Origin: Acidisarcina polymorpha
Lineage (GTDB): Bacteria; Acidobacteriota; Terriglobia; Terriglobales; Acidobacteriaceae
Assembly: GCF_003330725.1 (NCBI RefSeq)
Contig: NZ_CP030840.1
Coordinates: 4,464,001-4,528,000, forward strand
Direction of reading: 5' to 3'
Length of the DNA stretch: 64,000 bases
Shown here: positions 29,707 to 38,035 of the stretch, piece after piece
How positions within the stretch are numbered: the stretch's first letter is position 1
Layout of the letters: each line of letters opens with the position of its first letter
The notes under the pieces: model-generated
What the model was told of the DNA's origin: nothing
Databases searched by the model: none
What the model saw: the letters and a program-made list of their open reading frames with translations, nothing else
Position numbers and translations under genes: made by a program

Positions 29707-30255
29707 CTATTTCTCACTGCTTGGCGGTACTTGCCCCTTAAGTCGCATATAGATGGCCAAGGTTGCATATTGTTCATTGTCGTGTGCCACGTTACCCCAT
29801 AGAAGTCCCAGGCGGGAGCGCTTAAAGGGACCAGCGTCAATGACTTCCCTCATGTTGGCATCGGTGAGCGATGCGTACGCCTTGTCACACTCGGCAAAGG
29901 AGGACTTGAGAGCGTCGACGATAGCTGCCTTGTCGGCCGTTTCCGCCGGAACTGTAGAAGCGCTTTGCTTCGTCTGGTTAATGGCTCCGCAGATCCGATC
30001 CTGTGCCTCCGTAACGTGGTTAACCACGCGCGCGAAGGTGCGGATGTCGGCAGTAGGCTTGAAGCTGTAGTCCTCGGCCGGCATCTTGTCGGCTGCCTTG
30101 ATGACATTGGCCTTTATGCGCTCATAGTTGGTCTGCACTTCCTTCGAGAGCGAGTCCGCAGCGCTTGGGCTTGCAGAATTTGCCGGCTGCTGTGCGCCTG
30201 CCATTACGGAGAGAGTCACACCCGTCACCACATACGCCATCCAAATCCGCCGCAT
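29707..30255 (-). CDS. Exported DinB-family protein
   Basis: A 182-residue protein with a signal peptide (MRRIWMAYVVTGVTLSVMAGAQQ). The DinB four-helix bundle has ARVVNHVTEAQDRICGAI and, near the end, LWGNVAHDNEQYATLAIYMRLKG, supplying the histidines that normally hold a metal. DinB proteins of this group include thiol transferases such as the bacillithiol and mycothiol enzymes; exported versions have no proven activity. AGGAGG directly before ATG 30255 decides the start over the frame open to 30390. Confidence 0.85.
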   Translation of the reverse strand: MRRIWMAYVVTGVTLSVMAGAQQPANSASPSAADSLSKEVQTNYERIKANVIKAADKMPAEDYSFKPTADIRTFARVVNHVTEAQDRICGAINQTKQSASTVPAETADKAAIVDALKSSFAECDKAYASLTDANMREVIDAGPFKRSRLGLLWGNVAHDNEQYATLAIYMRLKGQVPPSSEK

Positions 30256-30503
30256 TCTTCCTCCTTGCAATTGCTTCAACAGCGTACCACCTGGATTTTC
30301 TTTCCGCTTGTCCAGAAAAAAGGACGTAGATGAGGCCAACTTTGTTTCCAGTAAGAGTGACTTTGGCTTGCTGAGAGTTGTCGAATACAAAGGCGAAGAT
30401 GGTTTCTACAAAACTCCAAATTGAGAAGGCTTTTTCTCGAGAAAGGCCCTCATAACAGTCGCGAAAAGCTTCCCGCGGACTTCGTTTTTGCTCTAATAGC
30501 CAA

Positions 30504-31505
30504 ATGAAGAACCTTCGACTCGTTTCGATGTCTCTGCTCTTGGTTTGCTGTTCATGGATGGCTTCGGCACAGGCCTCAAACCAGCGCTTGATATTGAAGG
30601 ACGGTTCCTACCAAATTGTTCACAAGTATGAGGTGGTTGGCGATCGAGTCCGGTACATCAGCGCTGAGCGTGGCGGAGATTGGGAGGAGCTCCCTGCAAG
30701 CCTTGTGGATTGGAGCGCGACGAACGCCTGGGCGAAGGCGCATGCTCCTGGAGCCCCCGGGCCAGTCGTCACGAGTCCGATTGCCGTTCCCGCAGGAAGC
30801 CAGGATGCGGCTCAGATCGACAAGGAGGCCAAAGCTGAGCACGATGAAGAGGTGGCGAGAATGCCGACTGTGGCGCCCGGTCTACGGCTTCCGGATGCGG
30901 ACGGGGTTTTCATTCTCGATACCTTTCACGATCAGCCGGAACTGATCGAAGTGCCGCAGAACAGCGGCGGCCTGAATACCAGCACACCCCACAACGTTCT
31001 GCGAGCAGCGATTCCCGGCGGAGGCACCAAGCAACTCATCCAATTGGAAGGCTATAAGGCTAAAGTCCAGCTGCACGTGAGCCAGCCAGTGATCTATGTG
31101 AGCCTCGATGATCCGAAGGAGCGCACCGAGGCCGATGATTCGGCACTCACCGTCGACACCCGTGGAGCAAGTTCAGTGAAGGACAAGTCGCATAGCTCAG
31201 CGACCAGTCGCTACGCGATCATCCGGGTACAGGTGAAACGTGAGACGCGCGTGATTGGCGCACTCAAAATCAGCCTGTTAGGAAAGGCAGAGCAGTCGGT
31301 GGATATCGTTGAGACCACATCGGAGATTTTGCCGGGAAATCATTGGATGAAATTGACTCCGAAGCAGCCATTGGACATCGACGAATATGCCCTCATGGAG
31401 GTCCTCGCACCAGGCCAGATCAATCTGGCGGTTTGGGATTTTGGAGTAAGTCCGCGAGACCCAGAAGCGAAGAATGCGATTACGCCGGTTGAAGGAGTGA
31501 AGTAA
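30504..31505 (+). CDS. Exported protein of unknown function
   Basis: A 333-residue protein with a signal peptide (LVSMSLLLVCCSWMASAQA). The first 60 mature residues (LILKDGSYQIVHKYEVVGDRVRYISAERGGDWEELPASLVDW) resemble the small beta-barrel seen in acidobacterial secreted proteins in which a setting is read from ISAERG-type strands. The middle is rich in D, E and A; the C-terminal half is predicted beta sandwich (LQLEGYKAKVQLHVSQPVIYVSL, IRVQVKRETRVIG). I recognise no enzyme motif. It stands alone, with a bidirectional terminator after it. Confidence 0.8.
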   Translation: MKNLRLVSMSLLLVCCSWMASAQASNQRLILKDGSYQIVHKYEVVGDRVRYISAERGGDWEELPASLVDWSATNAWAKAHAPGAPGPVVTSPIAVPAGSQDAAQIDKEAKAEHDEEVARMPTVAPGLRLPDADGVFILDTFHDQPELIEVPQNSGGLNTSTPHNVLRAAIPGGGTKQLIQLEGYKAKVQLHVSQPVIYVSLDDPKERTEADDSALTVDTRGASSVKDKSHSSATSRYAIIRVQVKRETRVIGALKISLLGKAEQSVDIVETTSEILPGNHWMKLTPKQPLDIDEYALMEVLAPGQINLAVWDFGVSPRDPEAKNAITPVEGVK

Positions 31506-31550
31506 AGGAAGTGATTTAAGAGGAAAAGTTAAGTCAGGGAGCAAGTGAGT

Positions 31551-31583
31551 CGTCCCAGGCTAAGGTTCGGCAAGCCTGGGACG
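31551..31583. terminator. Bidirectional terminator hairpin
   Basis: Perfect 11-base inverted repeat CGTCCCAGGCT (31551-31561) / AGCCTGGGACG (31573-31583) with an 11-base loop, placed between the convergent ends at 31505 and 31601. T-rich sequence (CTCATCTTCT) follows on the plus side. Confidence 0.7.
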
Positions 31584-31600
31584 CTCATCTTCTAACTGGG

Positions 31601-31981
31601 CTAGGCCGCGCGGACAGGATCTTCCAGTTCGCCGTTTTCGATCTTTTCCTGACAATTTATGCAATAAGGAGTCCATGGCAGGGCTTCAAGGCGCTTGATA
31701 CCGATGGTCTCGCCACATTGCAGACACTCACCGAAAGTCCCATCGGAAAGGCGATCCAGCGCTGCCCGCACCAGCGTCAGTTGCACGTGCCCGTTCGTTC
31801 CTTGGCTAAACAGCAATTCCTTCTGATAGGAGGCGACCGCCTGATCGGCGACATCCTGGGTGTCATCGGTGCTGGTTTCACGGCCCTGCTCGACGGCGGA
31901 GAGCATGGCGCGCTGGAGGTCCGCCTGTTGGCGCAACAGTTTGTCTTCAAACTGGCGGACGGTTTCTGGCGAATGGGTCAC
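31601..31981 (-). CDS. DksA/TraR-family zinc-finger protein
   Basis: A 126-residue protein with a long N-terminal coiled coil (ETVRQFEDKLLRQQADLQRAML...) and a C-terminal four-cysteine zinc finger: CLQC, 17 residues, CINC. The layout is that of DksA-like factors entering the RNA polymerase secondary channel, but the coiled-coil tip here (STDDTQDVADQA) has DxxDxA-like acidic residues (DDTQDVADQA) as in true DksA. I chose GTG 31981 because AAGGAG stands 8 bases before it, whereas the open ATG at 32023 has no ribosome site. Confidence 0.88.
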   Translation of the reverse strand: MTHSPETVRQFEDKLLRQQADLQRAMLSAVEQGRETSTDDTQDVADQAVASYQKELLFSQGTNGHVQLTLVRAALDRLSDGTFGECLQCGETIGIKRLEALPWTPYCINCQEKIENGELEDPVRAA

Positions 31982-32143
31982 TTCGAGTGCTCCTTCAAAG
32001 TATCGAGAATCGTTTGTCCTCATGTTGGACGCGAGATTTCAGAAATAGATGTTTCCGCATCCAGCAGGGCGAAAGTATTTCTGTCTTCAACAGACGGTCG
32101 AGGGGCTTGCCACGATGCACTCATGTCAATAGGCTAGGAACAT

Positions 32144-32575
32144 ATGTACGAAGATTTCCAGGTAAGAGACCGCTGGACAGGTGAAGATCTCCACTGCCAG
32201 TGGAAAGCCAACATTGTCGCGATCGCCACCCGGCATGCCGATGCTGTTGATGTGAGATTCGAAGTCAATGAGCGGCCAGTGTGGATCGCGATGCCGGCCG
32301 TGGCATGGGTTGCCCAGAAGAAGCGGAGCGGGGGCGTCATCACGGATGCACTAGCCGCTCAAATAGCCGGTCATTACCTGAAAGAAGCGGTTGAATCCGG
32401 GTATGACAACGGTCGAGAGATGTACACCATGACCGTGACCGAGGTGTTGGAGCACCTCGACGCAGTGATGTCCGAAGCGAAGCATACCGCCAAGCTACCA
32501 GTGCTCCCGATTTTGTCAGAGGAGACGGGCTCGGTCGATTATGTCCCTAGTCGGAATACGGAAATTTCTGAATGA
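32144..32575 (+). CDS. Conserved-type protein of unknown function
   Basis: A 143-residue soluble protein with no signal or membrane segment: a beta-rich first half (DLHCQWKANIVAIAT, AVDVRFEVNERPVWIAMPAVAW) and a helical second half (ALAAQIAGHYLKEAVESG, VTEVLEHLDAVMSEA). AGGA at 5 bases before ATG 32144 and codon use like the neighbours support translation. I recognise no domain. Confidence 0.7.
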   Translation: MYEDFQVRDRWTGEDLHCQWKANIVAIATRHADAVDVRFEVNERPVWIAMPAVAWVAQKKRSGGVITDALAAQIAGHYLKEAVESGYDNGREMYTMTVTEVLEHLDAVMSEAKHTAKLPVLPILSEETGSVDYVPSRNTEISE

Positions 32576-32863
32576 GCTTCTGGGGTGGTGACAGACCCTT
32601 CAAAGCAACCTAATCGCCCAAGGCGTCGACAAACATGGATGCATCGCAATCCACTTGCGCAAGGCGGCTGACTTCTCTCCTACATCAAGGTATTTGCCCA
32701 AATTGAGCTGTGAACGCGCTTACACGAAGTCTGCCGGTGTTCATTTCCTGAAAATTGGAACAACTTCTGAGGCCATTGATGCAACTTAATGGTAACCAAG
32801 AGTTTACACAAGCCGCCCCCCTGCGGCGGGCGACTTCTGGCGAGCACGTTTAAGGAGAAAGAG

Positions 32864-33016
32864 ATGTATTTAATTATCGGGCTGGTTCTGGTATTGCTCT
32901 GGCTGGGTGGATTTTTCGTGTTCCACACGGCAGGATTCTTGATCCATATCTTGTTGATCTTCGCGGTCATTTCGATCGTCTTCCACTTTTTGCGAGGCGG
33001 GACGCGAGCCGTTTAA
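32864..33016 (+). CDS. Small lmo0937-type membrane protein
   Basis: A 50-residue protein made of two adjacent membrane helices, YLIIGLVLVLLWLGGFFVFHT and IHILLIFAVISIVFHFLRG, ending in basic residues. It fits the lmo0937/DUF5670 family, whose pattern is helix, HTAG, LIH, helix and RG(R). Role unknown; members are often stress-induced. A strong AAGGAGAAAGAG before ATG 32864 fixes the start. The frame upstream to 32789 is not needed. A perfect intrinsic terminator follows, so it is a single-gene transcript. Confidence 0.85.
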   Translation: MYLIIGLVLVLLWLGGFFVFHTAGFLIHILLIFAVISIVFHFLRGGTRAV

Positions 33017-33031
33017 GAAGTGTCTGAGTTC

Positions 33032-33064
33032 CGAAAAGGGCGCGGAGTGCGCCCTTTTCGTTTT
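33032..33064 (+). terminator. Intrinsic terminator
   Basis: Perfect 12-base stem CGAAAAGGGCGC (33032-33043) / GCGCCCTTTTCG (33049-33060), 5-base loop, then TTTT. Textbook form, 15 bases after the small membrane protein gene. Confidence 0.9.
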
Positions 33065-33162
33065 GCCCAGAATTAGGGAACAGCTCAACCGCCTTCGCCC
33101 TGGGCATTCCTGCGAGTCCCGGTCAAACCCACACTTCGGCATGTGGGTGTTCCGGCAGGGAA

Positions 33163-33705
33163 TTATTCGTCGTAGTGAAGCAGGCTGAAGACGTCGTAAT
33201 GTGCAAACTTCTCTCGTCCCCTAAGGAAATCAAGTTCGACGGCAAAAGCCAGCCCCGCGATCTCGCCGCCAAGCTGTTGGACAAGCTTGATTGTCGCCTC
33301 CATGGTACCGCCGGTGGCGAGCAGGTCATCGACGAGAATGACCTTCTGCCCCGGTTCGATGGCATCCACGTGGATTTCCAGCGAATCACTGCCATATTCA
33401 AGGTCATAAGTAACCTTGGCGGTGGGAGCGGGGAGCTTGCGCGGCTTGCGGACGGGCACGAATCCGGCATTCAGGCGATAGGCAAGCGCCGGGCCGAAGA
33501 TGAAGCCCCGAGCCTCAATTCCTAGTACCAGATCGACGTCTGAGCCGATGTAGTGTTGCGCAAACGCGTCGATCATCTCGGCGAAGCCTTTGCGATCTTT
33601 CAGCAGCGTAGTGATGTCGTAAAAGAGGATGCCTGGTTTGGGGAAATCAGGAACGGTGCGGACAAGGGCCTTCAGCGGCTCGCAATCAATGGGGGGAAGA
33701 GGCAT
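33163..33705 (-). CDS. apt: Adenine phosphoribosyltransferase
   Basis: A 180-residue cytosolic enzyme salvaging adenine to AMP with PRPP. It opens with the family pattern [20 protein letters not shown], has the base-recognition stretch [43 protein letters not shown], and the PRPP loop [14 protein letters not shown]. The length is normal. It lies 31 bases after the acylphosphatase gene on the same strand, probably one transcript. Confidence 0.96.
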   Translation of the reverse strand: MPLPPIDCEPLKALVRTVPDFPKPGILFYDITTLLKDRKGFAEMIDAFAQHYIGSDVDLVLGIEARGFIFGPALAYRLNAGFVPVRKPRKLPAPTAKVTYDLEYGSDSLEIHVDAIEPGQKVILVDDLLATGGTMEATIKLVQQLGGEIAGLAFAVELDFLRGREKFAHYDVFSLLHYDE

Positions 33706-33736
33706 AAAATTGGGGACAAACTCCTTAAATGGAAGG

Positions 33737-34018
33737 CTACCAAGCTCCTTCGATGTGAAACGGCCCGAAACCTTCAGCCTCGGTCTCCGCTAATTCCTGC
33801 CGCAATACAGCGTCGACCCGACTGCCTCTCGAGCCCTTCCGGAGCGCCTGTTGTAGCAGTTCAAGGTTCTTTGGCTCTCCGGCGGCCACGATCTCGACAT
33901 GGCCATCTTCAGTGTTGCGCACCCAGCCTCGCAAGTTGAGTTCCGCGGCCTCGCGATGGACAAACCAGCGGAAACCTACTCCTTGAACGCGGCCCTTGAC
34001 TAGGTAATGGTGGACCAT
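33737..34018 (-). CDS. acyP: Acylphosphatase
   Basis: A 93-residue enzyme hydrolysing acyl phosphates. Both catalytic residues are present: the arginine in [16 protein letters not shown] and the asparagine in [18 protein letters not shown] 34018 gives the family length of about 90 residues; the frame continues upstream to 34141 but overlaps the region before the divergent amylase gene and has no family similarity. No strong ribosome site. Confidence 0.93.
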   Translation of the reverse strand: MVHHYLVKGRVQGVGFRWFVHREAAELNLRGWVRNTEDGHVEIVAAGEPKNLELLQQALRKGSRGSRVDAVLRQELAETEAEGFGPFHIEGAW

Positions 34019-34332
34019 TGCTTCTAGGTCAGTGTTGCAGATGATGAAGTGGGGCGCAACCCAGCCGGATTTGTGCTTTTTGTAACGTAAGGGCCCGGTG
34101 GATTCCCGTGCAAAAGTTCTCGCCTGCTGTCGCGCGAGCAAGGCTTTCCTCCCTTAAACAAGACTTTCCACCTAAACAATCAATAGACACGCGGAGCGAT
34201 CGAGAGCAAAATGGGTTGATTTCGCAGTATGGTTCCCATGGTTCCCATGTCTCCCCGAGCCAACCTGTCCTTTGCAGAAGATTTTTACAGCTCGCTGGCC
34301 GGTTAATTTACAAGCTCCCTTCGAGGTGGAAA

Positions 34333-36060
34333 GTGACGAAGTGCTTCTTATCGCTCGTTTTTCTTTTGCTCGTGCGGAACTCGATTTGGGCGCAGCAACC
34401 AGTCGACTACCGCTCGCGCACGATTTACTTCGCGGTCACCGACCGTTTCAACCCCCAACATCCTTTCCATCCGTACATCGATCCGGAATACCCAGACGCC
34501 ACAAATACCTCTGATTGCTTCACTACGAGCTGTCCGCAAGAAGATCAATGGCGGAAATACTGGGGCGGTGACATTCAAGGTGTGAAAGAAAAGCTTAATT
34601 ATCTCGACCAGCTCGGGGTCTCGGCGGTCTGGCTGACGCCCTTGATGGAGAATGTTCGCGCCTATGAAGGAGGAACCGGGTATGGTACCGGATACCACGG
34701 CTACTGGGTGCAGAATTATGACAAAGTCAATGCGCATTTCGGAGACTGGGACGACGTGAGTTCACTGGGTTCGCACTTGCGAGCCCATGGCATGCGCTAT
34801 ATGCAGGACATTACCCTGAACCACTCCAACCCGTACGACAATCACGTTTTTGGGAGGCTCTTTCAAGGCGAGAACGACGAAATCCTGGTGAAGACCTACC
34901 AAGATGATTTCGATAAGCAGAATGGTGTCCGTGCGTACAAGCATTATCAAGATACCCAACAATGCAAGGACGCAGAGAAGAAAAGCGATGCCGATTGGAG
35001 TTACTGGCAACTCCATCATTGCCTGCTCGCGGATCTGAGCGGCTACAACCAACACGATATCCGCATTGCCGACTATCTGATTGATGCTGGAAAAATCTGG
35101 ATGGATCACGGCGTTCAGGACTTCCGCCTCGACGCGGTCAAGTTCCCCTTTCCCGACTTCATCTCGAAATTCACCCACGAGATGATCGAACATGCAGGAG
35201 ACATAAATAGGCGTACGCCGCCCTACATTGTTGGAGAGTGGTCAGGAGGCGGAGTCGGCGACCAGAGGTCCCTCGCTTTCGCAAACGATTATGACTACTT
35301 CCGGACCAACATTCTGGACTTCACGCTGTCTCTGGCACTGAATCGGTTCATCGGCGGAAGCTACGAGTATTCGAGTGAAGTGTTCGATGGGGTGATGCTG
35401 AACGATCTATTGAAGGAGCGAGTGACAGCCTTCGAAGGCCGGGATACCTGGCAGGGGACTTTCATCGACAATCACGACCAGATTCGAACCATGGTGCGGC
35501 TGGACAAGATCGGAATCTGCAGCGAAGCCGAACGGGAAAGGAGGATGGACCTCGCAACGGTGCTCCTGATGACGGTGCGGGGTATCCCAATCATCTATTA
35601 TGGCGATGAGCAGTATCTCGCCAACTACGATCTCTATGAGCAGAATGGACACTCCTACAGCAAGGAGTCGATCAATGCTTTTGGTGACGATCCATTCAAT
35701 CGCCCAGGGATGAAGAGTTGGGAAGAAGACACGTCGGCGTTCCAGATTATCAAGATCTTAGCCGCATTGCGAAAGGCAAGTCCCGCCATCTGGAAGGGCG
35801 CCTATATCCCCTTATATGCCAGCGCCGATGTCCTGGTCTTCGAACGGAAGGAACAGAACGATTGCGTGCTCGTCGCGGTTAATCGCGGCGGCGCGAAGGA
35901 CATCACCGTACCTTCCGGCTGCGGCCTGGCACCGGGTCGGCAATACGGGCTGCTCGAAAGGGCAAATAAGAATAATCAGAAGAGCTATGTGGACATCAAT
36001 TCGGGCTCATCGTATATACACCTGGGTGAGTTGAGTTCCCTGGTGCTCTCGTCAAAGTAG
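34333..36060 (+). CDS. Secreted alpha-amylase-family glycoside hydrolase (GH13)
   Basis: A 575-residue exported enzyme. Signal peptide: VTKCFLSLVFLLLVRNSIWAQQ. The GH13 barrel shows region I MQDITLNH, region II FRLDAVKFP (nucleophile Asp), region III IVGEW (acid/base Glu) and region IV FIDNHDQ (transition-state Asp). The start DYRSRTIYFAVTDRF is of the extracellular CGTase/maltogenic-amylase type. Small Cys pairs (CFTTSC) suggest a disulfide. A C-terminal beta domain closes the protein. GTG 34333 with GAGGTGG just upstream was chosen over the frame open to 34108, since only this start puts the signal peptide at the terminus. Probable role: breakdown of external starch or maltodextrins. Confidence 0.9.
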   Translation: MTKCFLSLVFLLLVRNSIWAQQPVDYRSRTIYFAVTDRFNPQHPFHPYIDPEYPDATNTSDCFTTSCPQEDQWRKYWGGDIQGVKEKLNYLDQLGVSAVWLTPLMENVRAYEGGTGYGTGYHGYWVQNYDKVNAHFGDWDDVSSLGSHLRAHGMRYMQDITLNHSNPYDNHVFGRLFQGENDEILVKTYQDDFDKQNGVRAYKHYQDTQQCKDAEKKSDADWSYWQLHHCLLADLSGYNQHDIRIADYLIDAGKIWMDHGVQDFRLDAVKFPFPDFISKFTHEMIEHAGDINRRTPPYIVGEWSGGGVGDQRSLAFANDYDYFRTNILDFTLSLALNRFIGGSYEYSSEVFDGVMLNDLLKERVTAFEGRDTWQGTFIDNHDQIRTMVRLDKIGICSEAERERRMDLATVLLMTVRGIPIIYYGDEQYLANYDLYEQNGHSYSKESINAFGDDPFNRPGMKSWEEDTSAFQIIKILAALRKASPAIWKGAYIPLYASADVLVFERKEQNDCVLVAVNRGGAKDITVPSGCGLAPGRQYGLLERANKNNQKSYVDINSGSSYIHLGELSSLVLSSK

Positions 36061-36100
36061 AGTCGAAGGGCCATCCAGGCCGCGGAGCTTCGTAACCGAA

Positions 36101-36139
36101 GAAAACCCCACGGAGTTGGAAGACTCGAGTGGGGTTTTC
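36101..36139. terminator. Bidirectional terminator between the amylase and efp genes
   Basis: GAAAACCCCAC (36101-36111) / GTGGGGTTTTC (36129-36139), 11 perfect pairs with a 17-base loop. The A and T runs within the stem make it usable from both strands, as its place between two convergent genes would need. Confidence 0.75.
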
Positions 36140-36182
36140 CAGATTTCAGGAGGCAAGTCTGTCGTTAATCGCGCTCTGCCAA

Positions 36183-36743
36183 TCACGCTCTGCTTAGATA
36201 AGCGCCTTCAGCCGTATCTACCCTGATCTTCTCCCCCTCGTTGATGAACGGTGGCACCTGTACGACCAGCCCGGTCTCGGTCTTTGCCGGCTTGGTCACT
36301 GACGAGGCGGTCGCCGACTTGATGCCGGGTTCCGTCTCGACCACCGTCATCTCGACCGTGCCCGGGAGCTCGATGCCGACCGGAATTCCGTCGAAGTACG
36401 AAACCTTAATCTGAAGATTTGGAGTGAGGTACTCGACTGCATCCCCTAGCGTGGATTGCTTCAACGTCGTCTGCTCGTAATCCTGCGGATTCATGAAGTA
36501 GTAATCGTCGCCGTCCGCGTAGAGAAACTCCATCGGAACTTCGTCGACTACGACGCGCTCGATCGGGTCCGGGGAGCGAAAGCGGTGCTCAAACATCGCG
36601 CCGGTGCGCAGATTACGCAGCTTCGCCTGAATAAAGGCGCGAAGGTTGCCGGGGGTGCGATGCTCGACGGCAAAGACCGCGTGAAGTTCATTATTGTGCT
36701 TGATAATCATGCCCGGACGCATCTGGGTGGCGGGAATCGCCAT
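36183..36743 (-). CDS. efp: Elongation factor P
   Basis: A 186-residue translation factor that rescues ribosomes stalled at polyproline. It has the KOW-like domain I (residues 1-63) and two OB domains ending VPPFINEGEKIRVDTAEGAYLSRA. The loop that reaches the P-site tRNA reads RTPGNLRAF, so Asn33 stands where E. coli has the modified Lys34 (KPGKGQAF). ATG 36743 has AAGGAG at good distance and gives the standard length; the frame open to 36812 is not used. No modification gene (epmA, epmB, earP, ymfI) lies in the window. Confidence 0.95.
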   Translation of the reverse strand: MAIPATQMRPGMIIKHNNELHAVFAVEHRTPGNLRAFIQAKLRNLRTGAMFEHRFRSPDPIERVVVDEVPMEFLYADGDDYYFMNPQDYEQTTLKQSTLGDAVEYLTPNLQIKVSYFDGIPVGIELPGTVEMTVVETEPGIKSATASSVTKPAKTETGLVVQVPPFINEGEKIRVDTAEGAYLSRA

Positions 36744-37245
36744 AAAAAGGCTCCTTAGTGCTGATTGCTGGATTTGGCCGAAGGCCGGCGGGACAGGACC
36801 GTGAGTCTGCACCTAAAAGCCTATTGTATCGCAGGGGTTGCGTCGCCAACGCGAACCAAGCTCAAGGAGCAAAGTGAGGGAGTTTGACGGTCGTTGGCTA
36901 ACGGTCATCGCTCGACGATCACGGGGTGTAGATCGGGCAGGCGATCGCAAGGTGACAGATCCTCACTCACAAGCCTGCTCGAAGCGTCGTTCAGACTGGT
37001 CGTGGTTCAGGTTGACCGAGCTAGCTGACTGTGAGCTAACCGTTGCTCACCTATTGGTAGAGGGGATCAACTGCCATAGTGAATGCAGCAGATGCCATCG
37101 TGAATTGAACCGCAGCAACGAGTGAGGAAGGCAATTCGGATCTGAGTTCTTTCACGCCGCTGCGCAAGACTGCGTTAGAAGGCTAGTGGAGCACGCGCCC
37201 GAAGTAGGCGATCCAAACATTCAACCTAAGGGACATGGCAACCTC
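36744..37245. other. Divergent intergenic region between efp and the ECF sigma factor gene
   Basis: About 500 bases. A plus-strand frame at 36838-37125 is Arg- and Ser-rich without family likeness and is not called. One short inverted repeat is present, GTGAGC-N8-GCTCAC (37031-37050), plus a weak TTGACC/GCTAAC promoter-like pair at 37012-37040. Nothing else stands out. Confidence 0.35.
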
Positions 37246-37848
37246 ATGAATCAACTGTCGATGATCGAAGGCAATGCCCAGCCGCCGGCCCCTACGAGGG
37301 AAGAGATGCTCGTGGAACTGGCGAAGCGCGGGGAGGCAAGCGCCTTCGTTGAACTTACTGACCGCCATTACGGACCGATATTTCGCAAGACCTACCAGAT
37401 CACCGGCAATCGCGAGGATGCTGAGGATGCGTTGCAAAGTGCGCAGATGAAGGCCTTCATGCATATCGGTTCGTTCGATGGACGCTCGCTGTTCTCGACA
37501 TGGATGACTCGCATTGCCATTAACTCTGCGCTTGGGATACTTCGCAAGAAGCGAGCGCTGCGGGAAGTTCCTTTTGAGGCTAAGCTGGATGACGACAATG
37601 GCTTGACATGCATTCAAATTCCAGACACAAGGTTTTGTCCTGAGGCACTTTACGCAGATTATGAGAGGGGTGCACAGATGCAGCAGGCGGTCGGCCGGCT
37701 ACGGCCGAATCTCCGCAGGGTTATTGAACTCCGTCAGAGCCAGCATCTGTCCACGGTGGAGATAGCGGAACGACTGAGTATCTCCGTCTCGGCCGCCAAG
37801 TCACGGTTGTCCCGCGCCCGCAATATCCTTCGCAGGAGCATGCCTTAG
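37246..37848 (+). CDS. ECF-type RNA polymerase sigma factor
   Basis: A 200-residue sigma-70 group 4 protein. Region 2 runs AFVELTDRHYGPIFRKTYQITGNREDAEDALQSAQMKAFMHI...FSTWMTRIAINSALGILRKKR; region 4 is LRPNLRRVIELRQSQHLSTVEIAERLSISVSAAKSRLSRARNILR, with the recognition helix in ISVSAAKSRLSRA. Linker between them carries a cysteine (TRFCPEAL). No anti-sigma gene follows; the next gene is a Crp/Fnr regulator. The start is uncertain between GTG 37186 and ATG 37246. Confidence 0.88.
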   Translation: MNQLSMIEGNAQPPAPTREEMLVELAKRGEASAFVELTDRHYGPIFRKTYQITGNREDAEDALQSAQMKAFMHIGSFDGRSLFSTWMTRIAINSALGILRKKRALREVPFEAKLDDDNGLTCIQIPDTRFCPEALYADYERGAQMQQAVGRLRPNLRRVIELRQSQHLSTVEIAERLSISVSAAKSRLSRARNILRRSMP

Positions 37849-38035
37849 GTGCACGCAAACCAGCGCCAAACCGGCTGAGGGCGGCGATGCCTGATTGCCT
37901 GCTGGATTTATGGATCGATGACAGTACGAGGCGGCGCGCAGCCTCGTCAGAGTGACGATCTATCAGCGATTCAGGAGCGAGAAAGGAGACTGCATGGCGT
38001 GGTTTTCTCTCTGAAGGCACCATCGAGGTTGTGAA

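Noticed and set aside
32680-32970. 96-codon minus-strand frame over the small membrane protein
   Set aside because: It is antisense to the lmo0937-type gene, which has a strong ribosome site and a perfect terminator on the plus strand.
37031-37050. GTGAGC-N8-GCTCAC as a Crp-type site
   Set aside because: The half sites are too far apart for TGTGA-N6-TCACA, and nearby sequence gives no promoter support.
36838-37125. 95-codon frame in the efp/sigma gap
   Set aside because: Composition is Arg/Ser-rich, there is no ribosome site and no family; likely spurious.
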